Notes under the pieces: generated by a model
The model's input: the letters and a program-made list of their open reading frames with translations, nothing else
The model's database searches: none
Told to the model about the DNA's origin: nothing
From: Phymatolithon calcareum
Lineage: Eukaryota > Rhodophyta > Florideophyceae > Hapalidiales
Direction of reading: 5' to 3'
Assembly: GCA_977006965.1 (NCBI GenBank)
Contig: OZ345385.1
Span: 124,001-188,000, forward strand
Length of the DNA stretch: 64,000 nt
Translations under genes and position numbers: made by a program
Shown: positions 53,456-63,770 of the stretch, one piece after another
How positions within the stretch are numbered: the first letter of the stretch is position 1
How the letters are laid out: each line of letters starts with the position of its first letter

Positions 53456-53783
53456 CGCGTTTAGCGTGGGAAGGGGTGAGATTTACAGCACTGTACTGTA
53501 CAGTACTGTACGATGGCCATCGCAGCACGGAAAACAAAGAGCATTTTTTCGATGTTTTCGATGCTTTACAGTTTTTTTGATGTTCGTGCTAATCAGAACA
53601 GAATCGTGAAGCATGATGATTCATGTTTCGATCGTATTGAAATGTGTCAAATCAAAAAGCATGATTGGTGGGCTCGCTCGCTCGCGCAGTACCAGAACTT
53701 TAGTTTTTGTGTAAGCAACTTATTTGTTGTTTATTTTTTAATATTCCAAATGATTCTGCTTGATAATTGGCTCTTTATTTTTA

Positions 53784-54586
53784 GGGGAAAAGACTAAAAT
53801 GAGCCAAAGTTTTGCGTTCTTTCCTAATATAAGCTAGTGCAGTGTCACTATATATTTTGTAGCATTTGAGTGTAATTTTGGCACTTTTGGTCCGGAAAGG
53901 ACCGTTTCTGACTGTCAGAATAAAAATCTGTCCCGTCGAGGGTCCCTTCTCCTGGAGTAGTTATTCATTGTCGTCCGCGTACAGCGGTACATTTTCATCG
54001 AAAAAGATTCTAAGGCTCTCGAGCCACTAAACATGCCCGCACAGCTCTCGAAAAATTGTGCAAACCCATCCACCATTGCCATTGTCTCAGCTGATGTAGA
54101 TGCTCTTTTCCTTTCTAAAGCAGCACTAAAAACCTCTCTGCAGGTGTGCTGCACAAAATGAGAATTAAATTTGTATCCAAACCTCGCAAAAATGTTGAGA
54201 TCATAAAGTCCGACCGCAAGTCCAATCTCAACACACCACCTGTCCTTTCGGTGCTACATTTGTCCGCGGTGCAAAAAATGGGCCATCGCCGGGACATGCT
54301 CGAAGCCATTCTCCACGCTTCCCTTCCTTCTATCATACTAGCAGGAGGAAGGAAAGCGTGGAGAGTGGCTTCGTGAATGCATACCTCTGCAGCTGCAGAG
54401 GTATGAATTTTAGATGTTTTTCTGAACAAAATTGTGTTTCATAGTTTTCAAATCACGAACTTGGACCCCTTCCAGAAATATCTGAGCTGCTCACACATAT
54501 TTGACAGCTCATGCAGCTGTCACGAAGCTAGCTTATATTACAGTAGAAAATAACGAAATACTTTGGCTCATTTTAGACTTTTCCCC
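53784..54586. mobile_element. 803-bp PIF/Harbinger-like TIR element
   Basis: Inverted repeats of about 55 bases begin GGGGAAAAGACTAAAATGAG at 53784 and end with the near-exact complement at 54586. TTA is present on both sides (53781-53783, 54587-54589). G-rich ends with a TTA target duplication are typical of PIF/Harbinger and Tourist-type elements. No transposase is recognised. It contains the hairpins at 54301-54373 and 54381-54404. Confidence 0.8.
54301..54404. repeat. Two hairpins inside the Harbinger-like element
   Basis: 54301-54331 pairs with 54343-54373 over 31 bases with three differences, two of which would be G:U in plus-strand RNA. The loop is 11 bases. Directly after it, 54381-54404 is a perfect 24-bp palindrome (ATACCTCTGCAG and its complement). 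Confidence 0.9.
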
Positions 54587-54770
54587 TTATTATTTTTAAT
54601 ATTGAAAATGATTCTACTTGATAGCTTGCTATTTATTTTTTACTATGGAAAATGATTCTATTTGATAATTGGTTTTCTATTTTTTACTGTTGAACGATCT
54701 CTGTATCAACTTGTTCATTTGGATTACTTCATGAATAGCCTTCCTGCTCTTTCTCAAACTTTAATGTCAG

Positions 54771-54816
54771 GATCTGGAACCTGGTATTCATAACTATGAA
54801 TACCAAGTTCCAGATC
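54771..54816. repeat. Hairpin, 22-bp arms, 2-base loop
   Basis: gatctggaac + ctggtattcata pairs with tatgaatacc + aagttccagatc; the single difference would be a G:U pair in one strand's RNA. Confidence 0.93.
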
Positions 54817-54829
54817 TTGCCATTCGGAT

Positions 54830-55215
54830 CATTCATATTGAGACGATGATAGACATCGCGACTCCCGGTCCGATCAACATGCAGCCCAGTACAGGGACGA
54901 ACGGACCAGTATCCCCCATCTACCGAAAACTATCTTTGCAATCAAACAACAGCACGCCACTCTCTAGCAAGAATGTGAGCCCGAACTCCTTTGCCTCGTC
55001 ATCAGGTTTCAGACCCTGCTTATCATCACCTCTAAAGTACATGTTGTAGATCCGGTCTTCCGATAGCCTTTCAGTCTTAGTCAGAAGTTCGAACGCCCTT
55101 GAGTTCTTTCCTTCTTGAAGTAGTCATCATATCCTCTATTATCCAGCATATCGATGAAGCTGTGATGATACGAAGCTTTGCGCACGTCGGCTAAGTCAAT
55201 GCGTTTTCCTCGGTT
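54830..55215 (-). pseudogene. Coding remnant downstream of the LPMO-like pseudogene
   Basis: Minus frames read RIDLADVRKASYHHSFIDML, NRGYDDYFKKERTQGRSN, then, shifted, FELLTKTERLSEDRIYNMYF, RGDDKQGLKPDDEAKEFGLT and LLESGVLLFDCKDS, followed by a TAG and a hydrophobic MGDTGPFVPVLGCMLIGPGV end. Composition is clearly protein-like. It may be the 3' part of the gene above or a separate one. Family unknown. Confidence 0.4.
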
Positions 55216-55218
55216 TTT

Positions 55219-56330
55219 TCATCCCGCCTGGAACTTGGGCATGGCAGACTCGGGCGACGTGCGTCTCAGGAAGAGAGGTTTAAACTGGTTCATCCCGATT
55301 ATAGCAAAATAGAGAGTGGGATCGACGTGTTCAATTTGAGTTGTTTTGTCGAACATAGACCCAAGAGATTTTTGGAAAGCAAGCATTCTCAGTGGCTGTA
55401 CGAAATCGGCAAGTTTCTTGTCATTCGTATCATTTTCGTAAAGGAACGAGACATCCATTGTCTCTCCAGGATCACGGAGTTCAACCTTCCTAGTAAAATC
55501 GTCTGTAGTATTAGTACCACCCGCAGGCTTCGGTGTCGGCAGTTTGGGGTGGGGTAGAGTCAGTCGCGTCCATAATCTGTGTCCTTCCGTCCTTCGTAAA
55601 GGTAGCCCTTACCCGGGATGATTTTACTGGTTTTCAAATCCTCTGGTTTCTTCGCAGGCTCGTTGACCCTAGTACTGGTGACGCGCACATTGGCTTGACC
55701 ACAGAATTTCTCACGGAGCGTCGGGCCGCTGCAACAATGCGCCGCCATGACACGGGCACTTGCCCCACGTCTTCATGGGGTATTTCTCAAAGTACTCCAT
55801 CACGCTCCGTGGGTTGCACGAGATGGCCGTTTCTCAATACCATTGAGTGACGGCGTCATGACAGGCAAAGTTCTTCGGTACATGGAACTGCATGAAATGA
55901 TTGCAAATAAAATGTTGACCGGTATGACCGCCGTTACGACACAGGATGATCGAGCAACCGGAATAGTCAGGATCGATCGCGCCGCATTCCATAGAAGAAA
56001 GTTTCGAATTCCGGCACTTTGATGTTGATGGCAATGACTGTTCTTGAAGCAAACTTTTTTGTTTCTCTCCCGACACTTGCCGACATGGCAGATGAAGAGC
56101 TCGCAGATTCCGTTGTGGTTCGCGCTCACATCGGCTGTGATCTCGATAATTTGCTCCTCCTTGTAGAACGCCGTGTAGTGAGCTTTTTCGAAGAGCCGAG
56201 GGCGCCGCCCATTTCATGTGCGCGCGAGCAGGATTCTTTATGTGGTCACCAAAGAGAACTGCGCCGTGACACTGATGGATTGCGCCATGGCGATGTGCGC
56301 AGGCCGGGGAGTCAATCGTGACTGGGGTCT
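55219..56330 (-). pseudogene. Chitin-binding type-4 / LPMO-like protein, frameshifted
   Basis: Minus frames that switch several times together give AHYTAFYKEEQIIEITADVS + ANHNGICELFICHVGKC, then ECGAIDPDYSGCSIILCRNG + GHTGQHFICNHFMQFHVPKN, then ETAISCNPRSVMEYFEKYPM + KTWGKC. This order (a Val-rich strand followed by ANH-G-x-x-E/F-x-x-C, a GGH block, a Cys-rich end) resembles AA15/AA10-type lytic polysaccharide monooxygenases, secreted copper enzymes that cut chitin or cellulose. The N-terminal catalytic His region is too decayed to identify. A Pro/Thr linker (LPTPKPAGGTNTTDD) leads to an unknown C-terminal part (MDVSFLYENDTNDKKLADFV) ending at 55219. Confidence 0.45.
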
Positions 56331-56339
56331 ACAGGCAGC

Positions 56340-58590
56340 ACTTCGCAGCAGACTCCTTACAGGCGACGAAGTGCATCGGATGCCGCGAAGGAGCAGCACG
56401 TCATGGTCTTAGGTTAGGTAGGGTTGCGTTAGCGGGGCCATCACCAGTAAATAGAGTACGCTGCCGTAGTGCCCCATCGCCCTGGGTTGTGGGTACCGGC
56501 GGGTCATGCGGAGCTGTTTGGCGCAGGTCATGAACGCGGAAGAAAAATGTTGCCTGATCCGGTGCGGAAGGTGTCCTGTGTAGCCGTTCAACACCAGTTG
56601 GAAAGCGAAAGGCGGGAGATCGGTGACTGGTGCGATATCGGAGTTCCCGGAATACGGAAAAAGGTTACTGTACATCTCCGATGTCTCTGCGGACTAACGT
56701 CAGCAAAATTAACAGAACTTATGGCTGCAAGAAATTCGAGGAGAATATGATAGTGCCTGGCCTGCCAGGATCGCACCAAGTCTCTCGCAAGCAGTTTGGA
56801 TCAGGAAGGGATCAGATTACTGCATAATGTACAATCATACAGCCGGGTGCAACTTGGAGTGGCAAAAAGCGATTCGAATGAAGCGGAGGGCAATTTTCCA
56901 ATAATATAGCTTCTTATGACCTACATTTACTGTATTTGCTTTGATTGGCTCAAAGTACAAAATGAGGATTTCACTGCCTGAAAACACACAATTGACATTG
57001 CAATGGATGCCATAATTATTGGTTCTCCAAACCGAAAACTTACAGAAGCTTGGGCGTATAATGACCATATGGTTCTTCGCGCTTCTGCGCATCAGCCCTG
57101 GAGACATCACAGAACTTGGAGGAAGTGATCGCAAACATTCTGCTGGATATATGATGACCGGCCTGTCAAGTGACGTGCTAAGATGGCAAGAAAGTGGTTT
57201 CACTACGGGCACACATAGGAAAGTCCTTTCATTGTTTAGCGCTGCTACGGCCGCACGTGGCCTGAGATTATTTTGGGCTCACCCCAGAGACTAGGCGAGA
57301 CACAGTGCACTGGGATGGGTTTGTTCCGGGGTCAAATTACGGGCAAGAGATAAGTTTTTTTGTGCCAATATACTGTATCGTGCATCACCCCGATATACAA
57401 TCATAAAGCCAAATGAAGCTTCATGTCGTTTTCTCAAAGCTGCCCCAATCATCTCCAGCTGCATTGAGAGCTTCCAAACTCAGAAGAGGACCTCATGCTC
57501 CACAGTCGTCCTGAATAGTCAGAAAAAGTGCTGCCGTTCGCAGTTTTGGGAGCACGGTTAACAAAATTGTTGCATATCTGTGGAATTGGCGTTGTTCTGT
57601 GCACGCGTTCTCCTCTGAGACCAGCGCAATAATTTAGGGAAGATCTCCGTGTAGGGGAGGACCGACACGGACTGGCGGACCACCGCAGAAGAGAGGCGGA
57701 CTGTGCCTTGGGAAGCGATGGACCATTGCTTATCATAGCTCACTTGCTATTGGTCGTAAAAACAAATGAAAACGACACCAAGAAATCCTGGCCAATAAAA
57801 GAACACCAACAGCGCACCAGTACTCACTCACAAAAAACAAAATCACCAGCATCATAATCTTGACCACGGCAGTAAATGAATTATTCCTTTTGATCAAAAG
57901 AACTCAGAAAAATATTCACAAAACTGCAGTTATGTACAGCAAGGCCTACAATACACTATGCGGCCAAATGGCCTTTTTTGAGCCATGGAGAATTTGGCGC
58001 CAATATAAACTCTCTCTTTGTTTGTGACTTTTCCGATTTTTTTTGATCTGTTTTAGAAAGACGAGATTTGGGAACTTGTTCCAAGTTGTTCCATTCAATA
58101 AAAATTGCTTAAACAAATCGCCGAGATGCTGAGATTCTTTTTGTCTTCCCACTGCTTTGCGAAACGCTCCGCATCTTATGTTGATTTTAAAAAGAAGTGA
58201 GATTGAGCTGTTAAATGTTAAGCGCCTTTCGCTGTAGCGATGACAGCGATAACACATATCCTTTAAACGAGACCTCTCTAGGGGAGGAGCCCCCTGGGTC
58301 TGTCATGCACCGGTCAAATAGTACACACACTTGTGCTGCGAGTACAGTACAGTATAGCGAAGAAAAACGCTGCGCATGCCAAAGGGATTTTGGAGGAAAA
58401 ACGGTATGCTAATTTCGTAGTTACGGCGCTGCAGGCCGCGTACTAGGCTTTGCGAGTACAGTATTGGACCCTTCTGGCGTGGGGGAAAGAGGAAACTGAC
58501 TAACGCTTTACAGTACAGTACTTCCTGTGGTTTGTCTACAGTGCAGTATGGGGTTTCTCGTCGATATGTGTACAGAACTGTATCATGTTT
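56340..58590. other. No recognisable gene
   Basis: Frames up to ~125 codons on both strands without known motifs. Runs of CAGTA/TACTG occur near 58340 and 58510, as also near 53490 and 58810. Confidence 0.3.
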
Positions 58591-58596
58591 GGCGCG

Positions 58597-58652
58597 AATC
58601 CTCTTCCTAGTGCGATCGTGCCGCGCGATCGCACTACTGTAGGAAGAGGATT
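58597..58652. repeat. Hairpin, 22-bp arms with a 5-base bulge
   Basis: aatcctcttcct + agtgcgatcg (58597-58618) pairs with cgatcgcact (58626-58635) and aggaagaggatt (58641-58652); five unpaired bases (58636-58640) interrupt the right arm. Confidence 0.9.
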
Positions 58653-59160
58653 AATCGTTTCAAGCTTGCAATTTCACACTTTCCATGGCGCAGTATGACT
58701 CGGCCGTGCTGAATGATTAATTTCCCCATTAGGAATGGAATTTGAAACGCAGGTCTCGACTTGCGCCTGAAACGCGTTTCAAAACGCCGTCGTATGCACT
58801 GTGCTGCACAATCCTTCGCCCAGTACAGGACAGTACAGTACAGTACTGTGCAGTAGAAACGATCATGCGGGGATTCCGGTCCCAGGAACTGGACTGTAAT
58901 TCCTCTGCGTGCGTCATTTTGCCTATTTTTTGTAATCATGGGTGTGTTAGTATCATAAAAACGGCACAAATAAACGCCACTGTTCACTAACGACGGAACT
59001 CGGCAGTCTCGTGCAAAATTCTACTTCCGTTTTTACCAATCCCCAATCCCCACCCTCGCTCGCCACCCTTCCCCTTTGAGCGCACACACAACCTCTTCTA
59101 CCCTCTTCTTACTTCCGAACTCATCCACGCGAAGCCCGTGCGAGCACGACCACACCGGAC

Positions 59161-59245
59161 TGGTCTGGTCTGGTCTGGTCTGGTCTGTTCTGGACTGGAC
59201 TGGACTGGACTGGACTGGACTGGACTGGACTGGACTGGACTGGAC
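59161..59245 (+). repeat. Pentanucleotide array (TGGTC)5 TGTTC (TGGAC)11
   Basis: Seventeen 5-base units, the first block TGGTC and the second TGGAC, in the likely leader 52 bases upstream of the start codon of the next gene. Confidence 0.97.
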
Positions 59246-59296
59246 CGCCCCGTCCCGCATCTCACCGCACGGCGCCCATCCCTGTCTACCTCTCCC

Positions 59297-61874
59297 ATGG
59301 CGATGAATCCCGCCGCGATGGCGGCCGCCATCCGCCAGGCGGCCCAGGGTGCCGGGCCACATGTCAACTGGATGAACAAACCAATACCCAGCATGTGCGA
59401 CATTCTCGAACATGTTTTCAACCTCGCCCAAGCTGAATGGGCCCGCGAATTTCTCTTCTTCCCCAACCCTCATGTCGATGCCGGTGTCCTCACATCTCCT
59501 CTTAACCTGCAGTACAAGGTGGCCGGTCAAATCAGACAAGACGTCAAGGCCGGACGCGTTGGACCGTACATCATAAACTCCTACATTGACCGCGGTGCCG
59601 ACGATACTGGCTCTGATCTGCAGTTCAACTGCGATTGGGTCATTATTCCAGCTTTCAATTTTGGACAGCAGGGTGCTTGTTACTTCATGCAAAAGACTGA
59701 CACGGGTCCAACTCAGGATCACAATGGTGCCATTCAATCTGCACTTTACCGAATCATCACAGATGATGTTACCGGAGAGGTGCTTTATGTCGGTGACATG
59801 CCGGAAACTGATACATTCCAAGTCGTGCACATGGTTCATATTAACGGCGCTTATCATCAACGGTCAATGTGTGTTTTTGAAGGTTCGGTCCTCCGTTCTG
59901 CACTCACGGCCGATAACGGCCGTATCTCTATTCCGCAAGTCGTTAAAGCACTCGTCTTGTATTACCACACGCGCGAAACCCGCATCTGCATAACGTGCGG
60001 TGCTCATCCCTCAATGTGCTGCAATTGTCCGGTGTCTCTTCGTCAATCTGAACACTAACGACCTGCGTTTCTATGCGCATAACACCCGCACGCATCTCGG
60101 GCATTATTCTGGTAAGCAGACCGTGCTGTATTTGAAAAAAGGCGCTGTTGTGAGCACCGATATTGAGTATACATTGCATCGAACCAACACGGACACAAAT
60201 CTAGATACTGTACTATCTTTGCGACGATGGGCGGTTCGAGATCGACTTGGAGCGGCCGTGCGACGCGCATTTGGAAAATATGTCCACCGCCCACCGATCA
60301 GTACCGTCGCGGTCGCCGCCACGATAATAAATGTGGACAAAAGTTTTGATGAGATTGTGGACGTCCTTGCAGAATCCGACAATCCACACTTGGTGGCGCA
60401 TCGGCATTACACTCGGTCCCTGTTTGGCTCCTCTTCCTCCCAGGTTTCCGCGGGACTGTCTGATGGTTCCTCTTGGGAAAATTCACAGGGCTGTCAGATG
60501 GTCACGGATGGCGATGAAATGGACATTTCGCAATCTGTAGTGCCGGAATACAATGTGAATGGTCCTATTGCCATTTCAAACTTGGGAGGAAACCACTGTG
60601 AGCGCAGTGATCAAATTAAACAGAAGCACCTTTTGCATCAGACGCGCAATGGGGCGGAGGAAGTACGACTTGCTGAGCAACTTGCTATTGCGCAGCAACA
60701 AGTGGAAAGAGAACGCCAGTTGGATCAATTGCGTATGTTGGAGACGCAACGGCGAGCAGTGCAGCAACTGCAGTTGGCGGAGCAACAGGAACGACTACAG
60801 CAGAGACAATTTTTGGAACAACAGAGAGAACTGGCATATCAGCAGTGCCTGGCTAAAGAGCAGCAACAAAAGCGTGTTGCTATCGAACAACAGGCTGTGC
60901 AACATCAGCATCTAACCCAACAACAGGCCCTTGAACACAGGGATTTCGTGCGGCAGCAGCAAGTTGCAGCGCAGCAGCTTGAATTGTGTCAGGTGCGACA
61001 GGAGGTCATTGAACAACGTGGGGGAGAGTTACAAGATGCGAACATAACGCCGGCAGTGCAGAGCATGGCGACGAACACATCCGTTCTAGGTGAGGCTCTG
61101 ATGCAGGCATTCACTGAAAGCGCGCGACGTTCGCTCCAGTCTTGTACGGACGGTGTGGAGCAAAGACGTTTGAACTCATTTCTGCCGGGCAATGGATCGC
61201 ACGAGATTGTCAGCAGTCAAGGTGCGCTATCTCATGCGTCTAACGCTGTTGGTTTTGGAAAAAGACCAAGATCCGATGTCGGTTCTAATGTACGTTACAT
61301 ACCGCAAGCTCCTCGCGTGCTCACCGGGGAACAAATGGGCGCACCGATGGGGAACCCGCAAGTTTCTGGTATAAGTCGCCCGCAGGCACACGTGACAGCG
61401 AGTTCCGGCTCCGCGATTTACTCTCGAAGCACAGCGCTTCGCACCACGGCTGGGCAATCGCCAATGGACGGCGGCACAGAAGTATTACCTGGTGGATGGC
61501 ACAATGGCGGTGTTATCGGTCGTGCGGTCGATAATGGAATAGCTCCCTCACAGCCTCGGCGACCTGCACCTACGGAGAGGAGATTATTACCGCGAGGACC
61601 GCAGCCAGCACTTCAGCCCCCGGAGGACCCGAAGAGGAAACGGGAACTTGACATGCGTATCCGAAAACGAGAAGCCGCTAGAAGAAGTGACGCGAGAAGA
61701 TTGGCGAGAGTGAAACGATTGCAGGTGCAAAAGAATGAGTTGGAGCGCACGACGGATGAGTTGCGGGTGAAACAGGCGAAACTTCTGGAGGAGAATGCAA
61801 TGCTGAGGAGACAAGTCGCTGCGCCGGGAACGTGTGTGCCATCAGTGTACAGTAGATCGGTCGAACTGCCGTAA
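59297..61874 (+). CDS. Gln-rich bZIP-type protein (two frames, joined by an intron or frameshift)
   Basis: Start: ATG 59297 in a strong context (cccATGGcg), after the pentamer array. Frame one (59297-60058) encodes an N-terminal domain (VNWMNKPIPSMCDILEHVFN; QYKVAGQIRQDVKAGRVGPY) ending in CITCGAHPSMCCNCP, a possible zinc-binding Cys cluster. Frame two is open from ~60000 to the TAA at 61874 but has no ATG for its first 166 codons, so it must be joined to frame one, within about 60030-60060 or via a short intron. It contains LSLRRWAVRDRLGAAVRRAF, then a long Gln-rich coiled coil (~60650-61020), and a C-terminal bZIP: KREAARRSDARR plus five leucines spaced exactly seven apart. By homology it would bind DNA as a dimer, but the usual Asn and Arg are Lys and Asp. 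Confidence 0.75.
61653..61838 (+). other. bZIP domain with altered basic region
   Basis: The basic region reads K-R-E-A-A-R-R-S-D-A-R-R, where the consensus is N-x-x-A-A-x-x-S-R-x-R-[RK]. Lys (61665-61667) stands at the invariant Asn, and Asp (61689-61691) at the invariant Arg that contacts the DNA. The leucine zipper is perfect over five heptads. Confidence 0.85.
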
Positions 61875-62010
61875 TCGGAGAACGGTTGATTCAGTGATGC
61901 ATGTAGAGATGATCGTCAATATCAGTGATACTGATTATTTTAAATACGTCATGAATCCGGTTGATTAAAGATCTTTATTGATTAATCAATTAAGATTGGT
62001 TATCTTTTAT

Positions 62011-62400
62011 GGGATAAGACAAATGAGCATAGGTTTTTGAGGTGGAGCTACCGCTTTGTCACCACATCAGGTGTCACATGGTAAAGTTTGTTTGCCAGTC
62101 CTGGCCCGCAATGGACCGTCTTTGATGTAATGAAAAAAAGATCCAATGTTTCGAAAGGTCCCTTTCCTGGATAACAGTCGTTTTGTGCCGTGCACATCCA
62201 TGAACGGTACATGGTTAGTGTTAAATAAAGGGGATAGGGTTCAACCACGACTCAGTCTTCTCAACACTCGAGAAACTGCGAATCCAGATGATGTCCGCCA
62301 CAGCCATCATCGCACTCTGTTGGTGCTCTTAAGCCTTACAAGGCGGTTCTGAAAGCAGCCGAATGTACCCATGCTGCACTAAATGGGTATGAGTTTTGAA
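62011..62400. mobile_element. Possible diverged relative of the 53784 element, left part
   Basis: gggataagacaaatgagcat resembles the left TIR at 53784. Inside, gtcc...aatggaccgtctttga..gt...aggtcccttt.cctgga and cggtacat repeat the order seen at 53890-53990. I could not find the matching right end. Confidence 0.4.
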
Positions 62401-63049
62401 TGCAAACATCGAACGCAAAGGTTTTTGCAGCTATTTGCAGGTCCCGAAAGTGATGAAATTCTTCTCGAATGCCGACGATGTCGGCAAAACGAAATGGATG
62501 ACTTGACACGTCGGCGGGTACACCGATGCGATATGAAATGAATACAACAGGATGATGCTACGCTGGGAACCCACCGAAGATATCGTCGTTATCGCAGCGA
62601 AGAGAGGCAACTGAGGTTGATTGCTTGGATAGATCACCAAGTGAAGCAGAGTGGACACAAGAAGTAGACGTCCTAGATTATTAAGGTGTGTGTTCTGGAC
62701 AGAGCTTGCCGCAAGAGAATTTTTTTATTGGTTAGTGAGGACAGTGCAATAGCAATAACAGTGACAGAGACTTCTTTGCAATAAGAATTGCAATAGAAAA
62801 TGACCGGCAATATGAAGGCAATATCGAAAATCTGTTTCACATTCAGGATATGCGTCTGCGAATACCAGTCAATCTATTTGCACTACGTATTGTAATAAGG
62901 TCAGACTCTTGCAATAGAGCTCCAATAGAAATCTAATGCAATATATTGGTAATGCAGTCTGTACCGCAGTCTGTGTCCGCCTTGTGAGTTTGAACAACTT
63001 CAATCGTTCATTTTTACGAGAATTCAGAGCACTGCATCGCCAACCTTAA
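62401..63049. other. No recognisable feature
   Basis: AT-rich intergenic sequence with many 'gcaatag' words between 62740 and 62960. Confidence 0.4.
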
Positions 63050-63101
63050 GTGGTTCAAACAGCCATCTACTGGACTTCAACGGAAGGTGCCAGCTGCTTG
63101 A

Positions 63102-63734
63102 ATGTTGCACACGTTGCACTATCTGCAGTCTTGCTCAGTCGCATTACTGAAATTGCCGGAGATCAAAGTCTTCCTATCTTCGATGATCCCTTTGAAGGAC
63201 TCCTCCTTAGAAGTGAGGCAAGCTTCGGTGTTTGACGAGCTGTGCAGTGAGCATAAGAAGATGTACAAGAGCGCACTCGAACATCTCTGTAGCGAACTTT
63301 CTATGCTTTGGGACTCTGAGAAATGGGAGGAAGATATCAATGAGAAATTGGAAACGCTGCAAGAAGCTGTGGACTGTTTGTTACGAGATTCCTCCGAGCC
63401 TGGTTTGGAAGATTTGGGATCTCTTAGTTTTCTTGGGACCGTGCTCCCTGAACGCTGTCAGAATATGAGCGAGAGATTCTCCATGATTCTGATGGTTCGA
63501 CCAAAGTTCGCCTTTCGCTTCTGCGAAGTGGAGGGAAGGCTACATGTGTTCTGCCTACTTGCACCTGATATTGATTTGAAGTGCGCCCTGCCTTGGTTCA
63601 CGTTCTCTGGCGAGCAAATGTGTTGGTCGGAGCTGGAAACAGAAGTGATTGCGGCTTTTGATGACGATGACCTTATTCGTGCCGTGCTCGTCTCATGCAT
63701 AGCGTGCACAAGTTCGCGCGGCACGTACAACTGA
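63102..63734 (+). CDS. Unknown acidic protein, 210 codons
   Basis: The frame begins without ATG (TTG at 63102). Its first ATG is at ~63185, before IPLKDSSLEVRQAS. The body is helical and acidic (YKSALEHLCSELSMLWDSEK; WEEDINEKLETLQEAVDCLL) with a later beta-like part (KFAFRFCEVEGRLHVFCLLA). An overlapping shifted frame upstream (63050-63235) reads LSRITEIAGDQSLPIFDDPF and could be a first exon or a frameshifted 5' part. Family not recognised. Confidence 0.5.
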   Translation: MLHTLHYLQSCSVALLKLPEIKVFLSSMIPLKDSSLEVRQASVFDELCSEHKKMYKSALEHLCSELSMLWDSEKWEEDINEKLETLQEAVDCLLRDSSEPGLEDLGSLSFLGTVLPERCQNMSERFSMILMVRPKFAFRFCEVEGRLHVFCLLAPDIDLKCALPWFTFSGEQMCWSELETEVIAAFDDDDLIRAVLVSCIACTSSRGTYN

Positions 63735-63770
63735 GTCGCATCGTCTTTCTTTTATGCTTGTCCGCGCAAT

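Noticed and set aside
59138-59296. N-terminal extension of the bZIP-type gene through the pentamer array
   Set aside because: It would translate the repeat as a low-complexity Gly-Leu-Asp-Trp-Thr run; the ATG at 59297 has a better context and starts a normal protein sequence.
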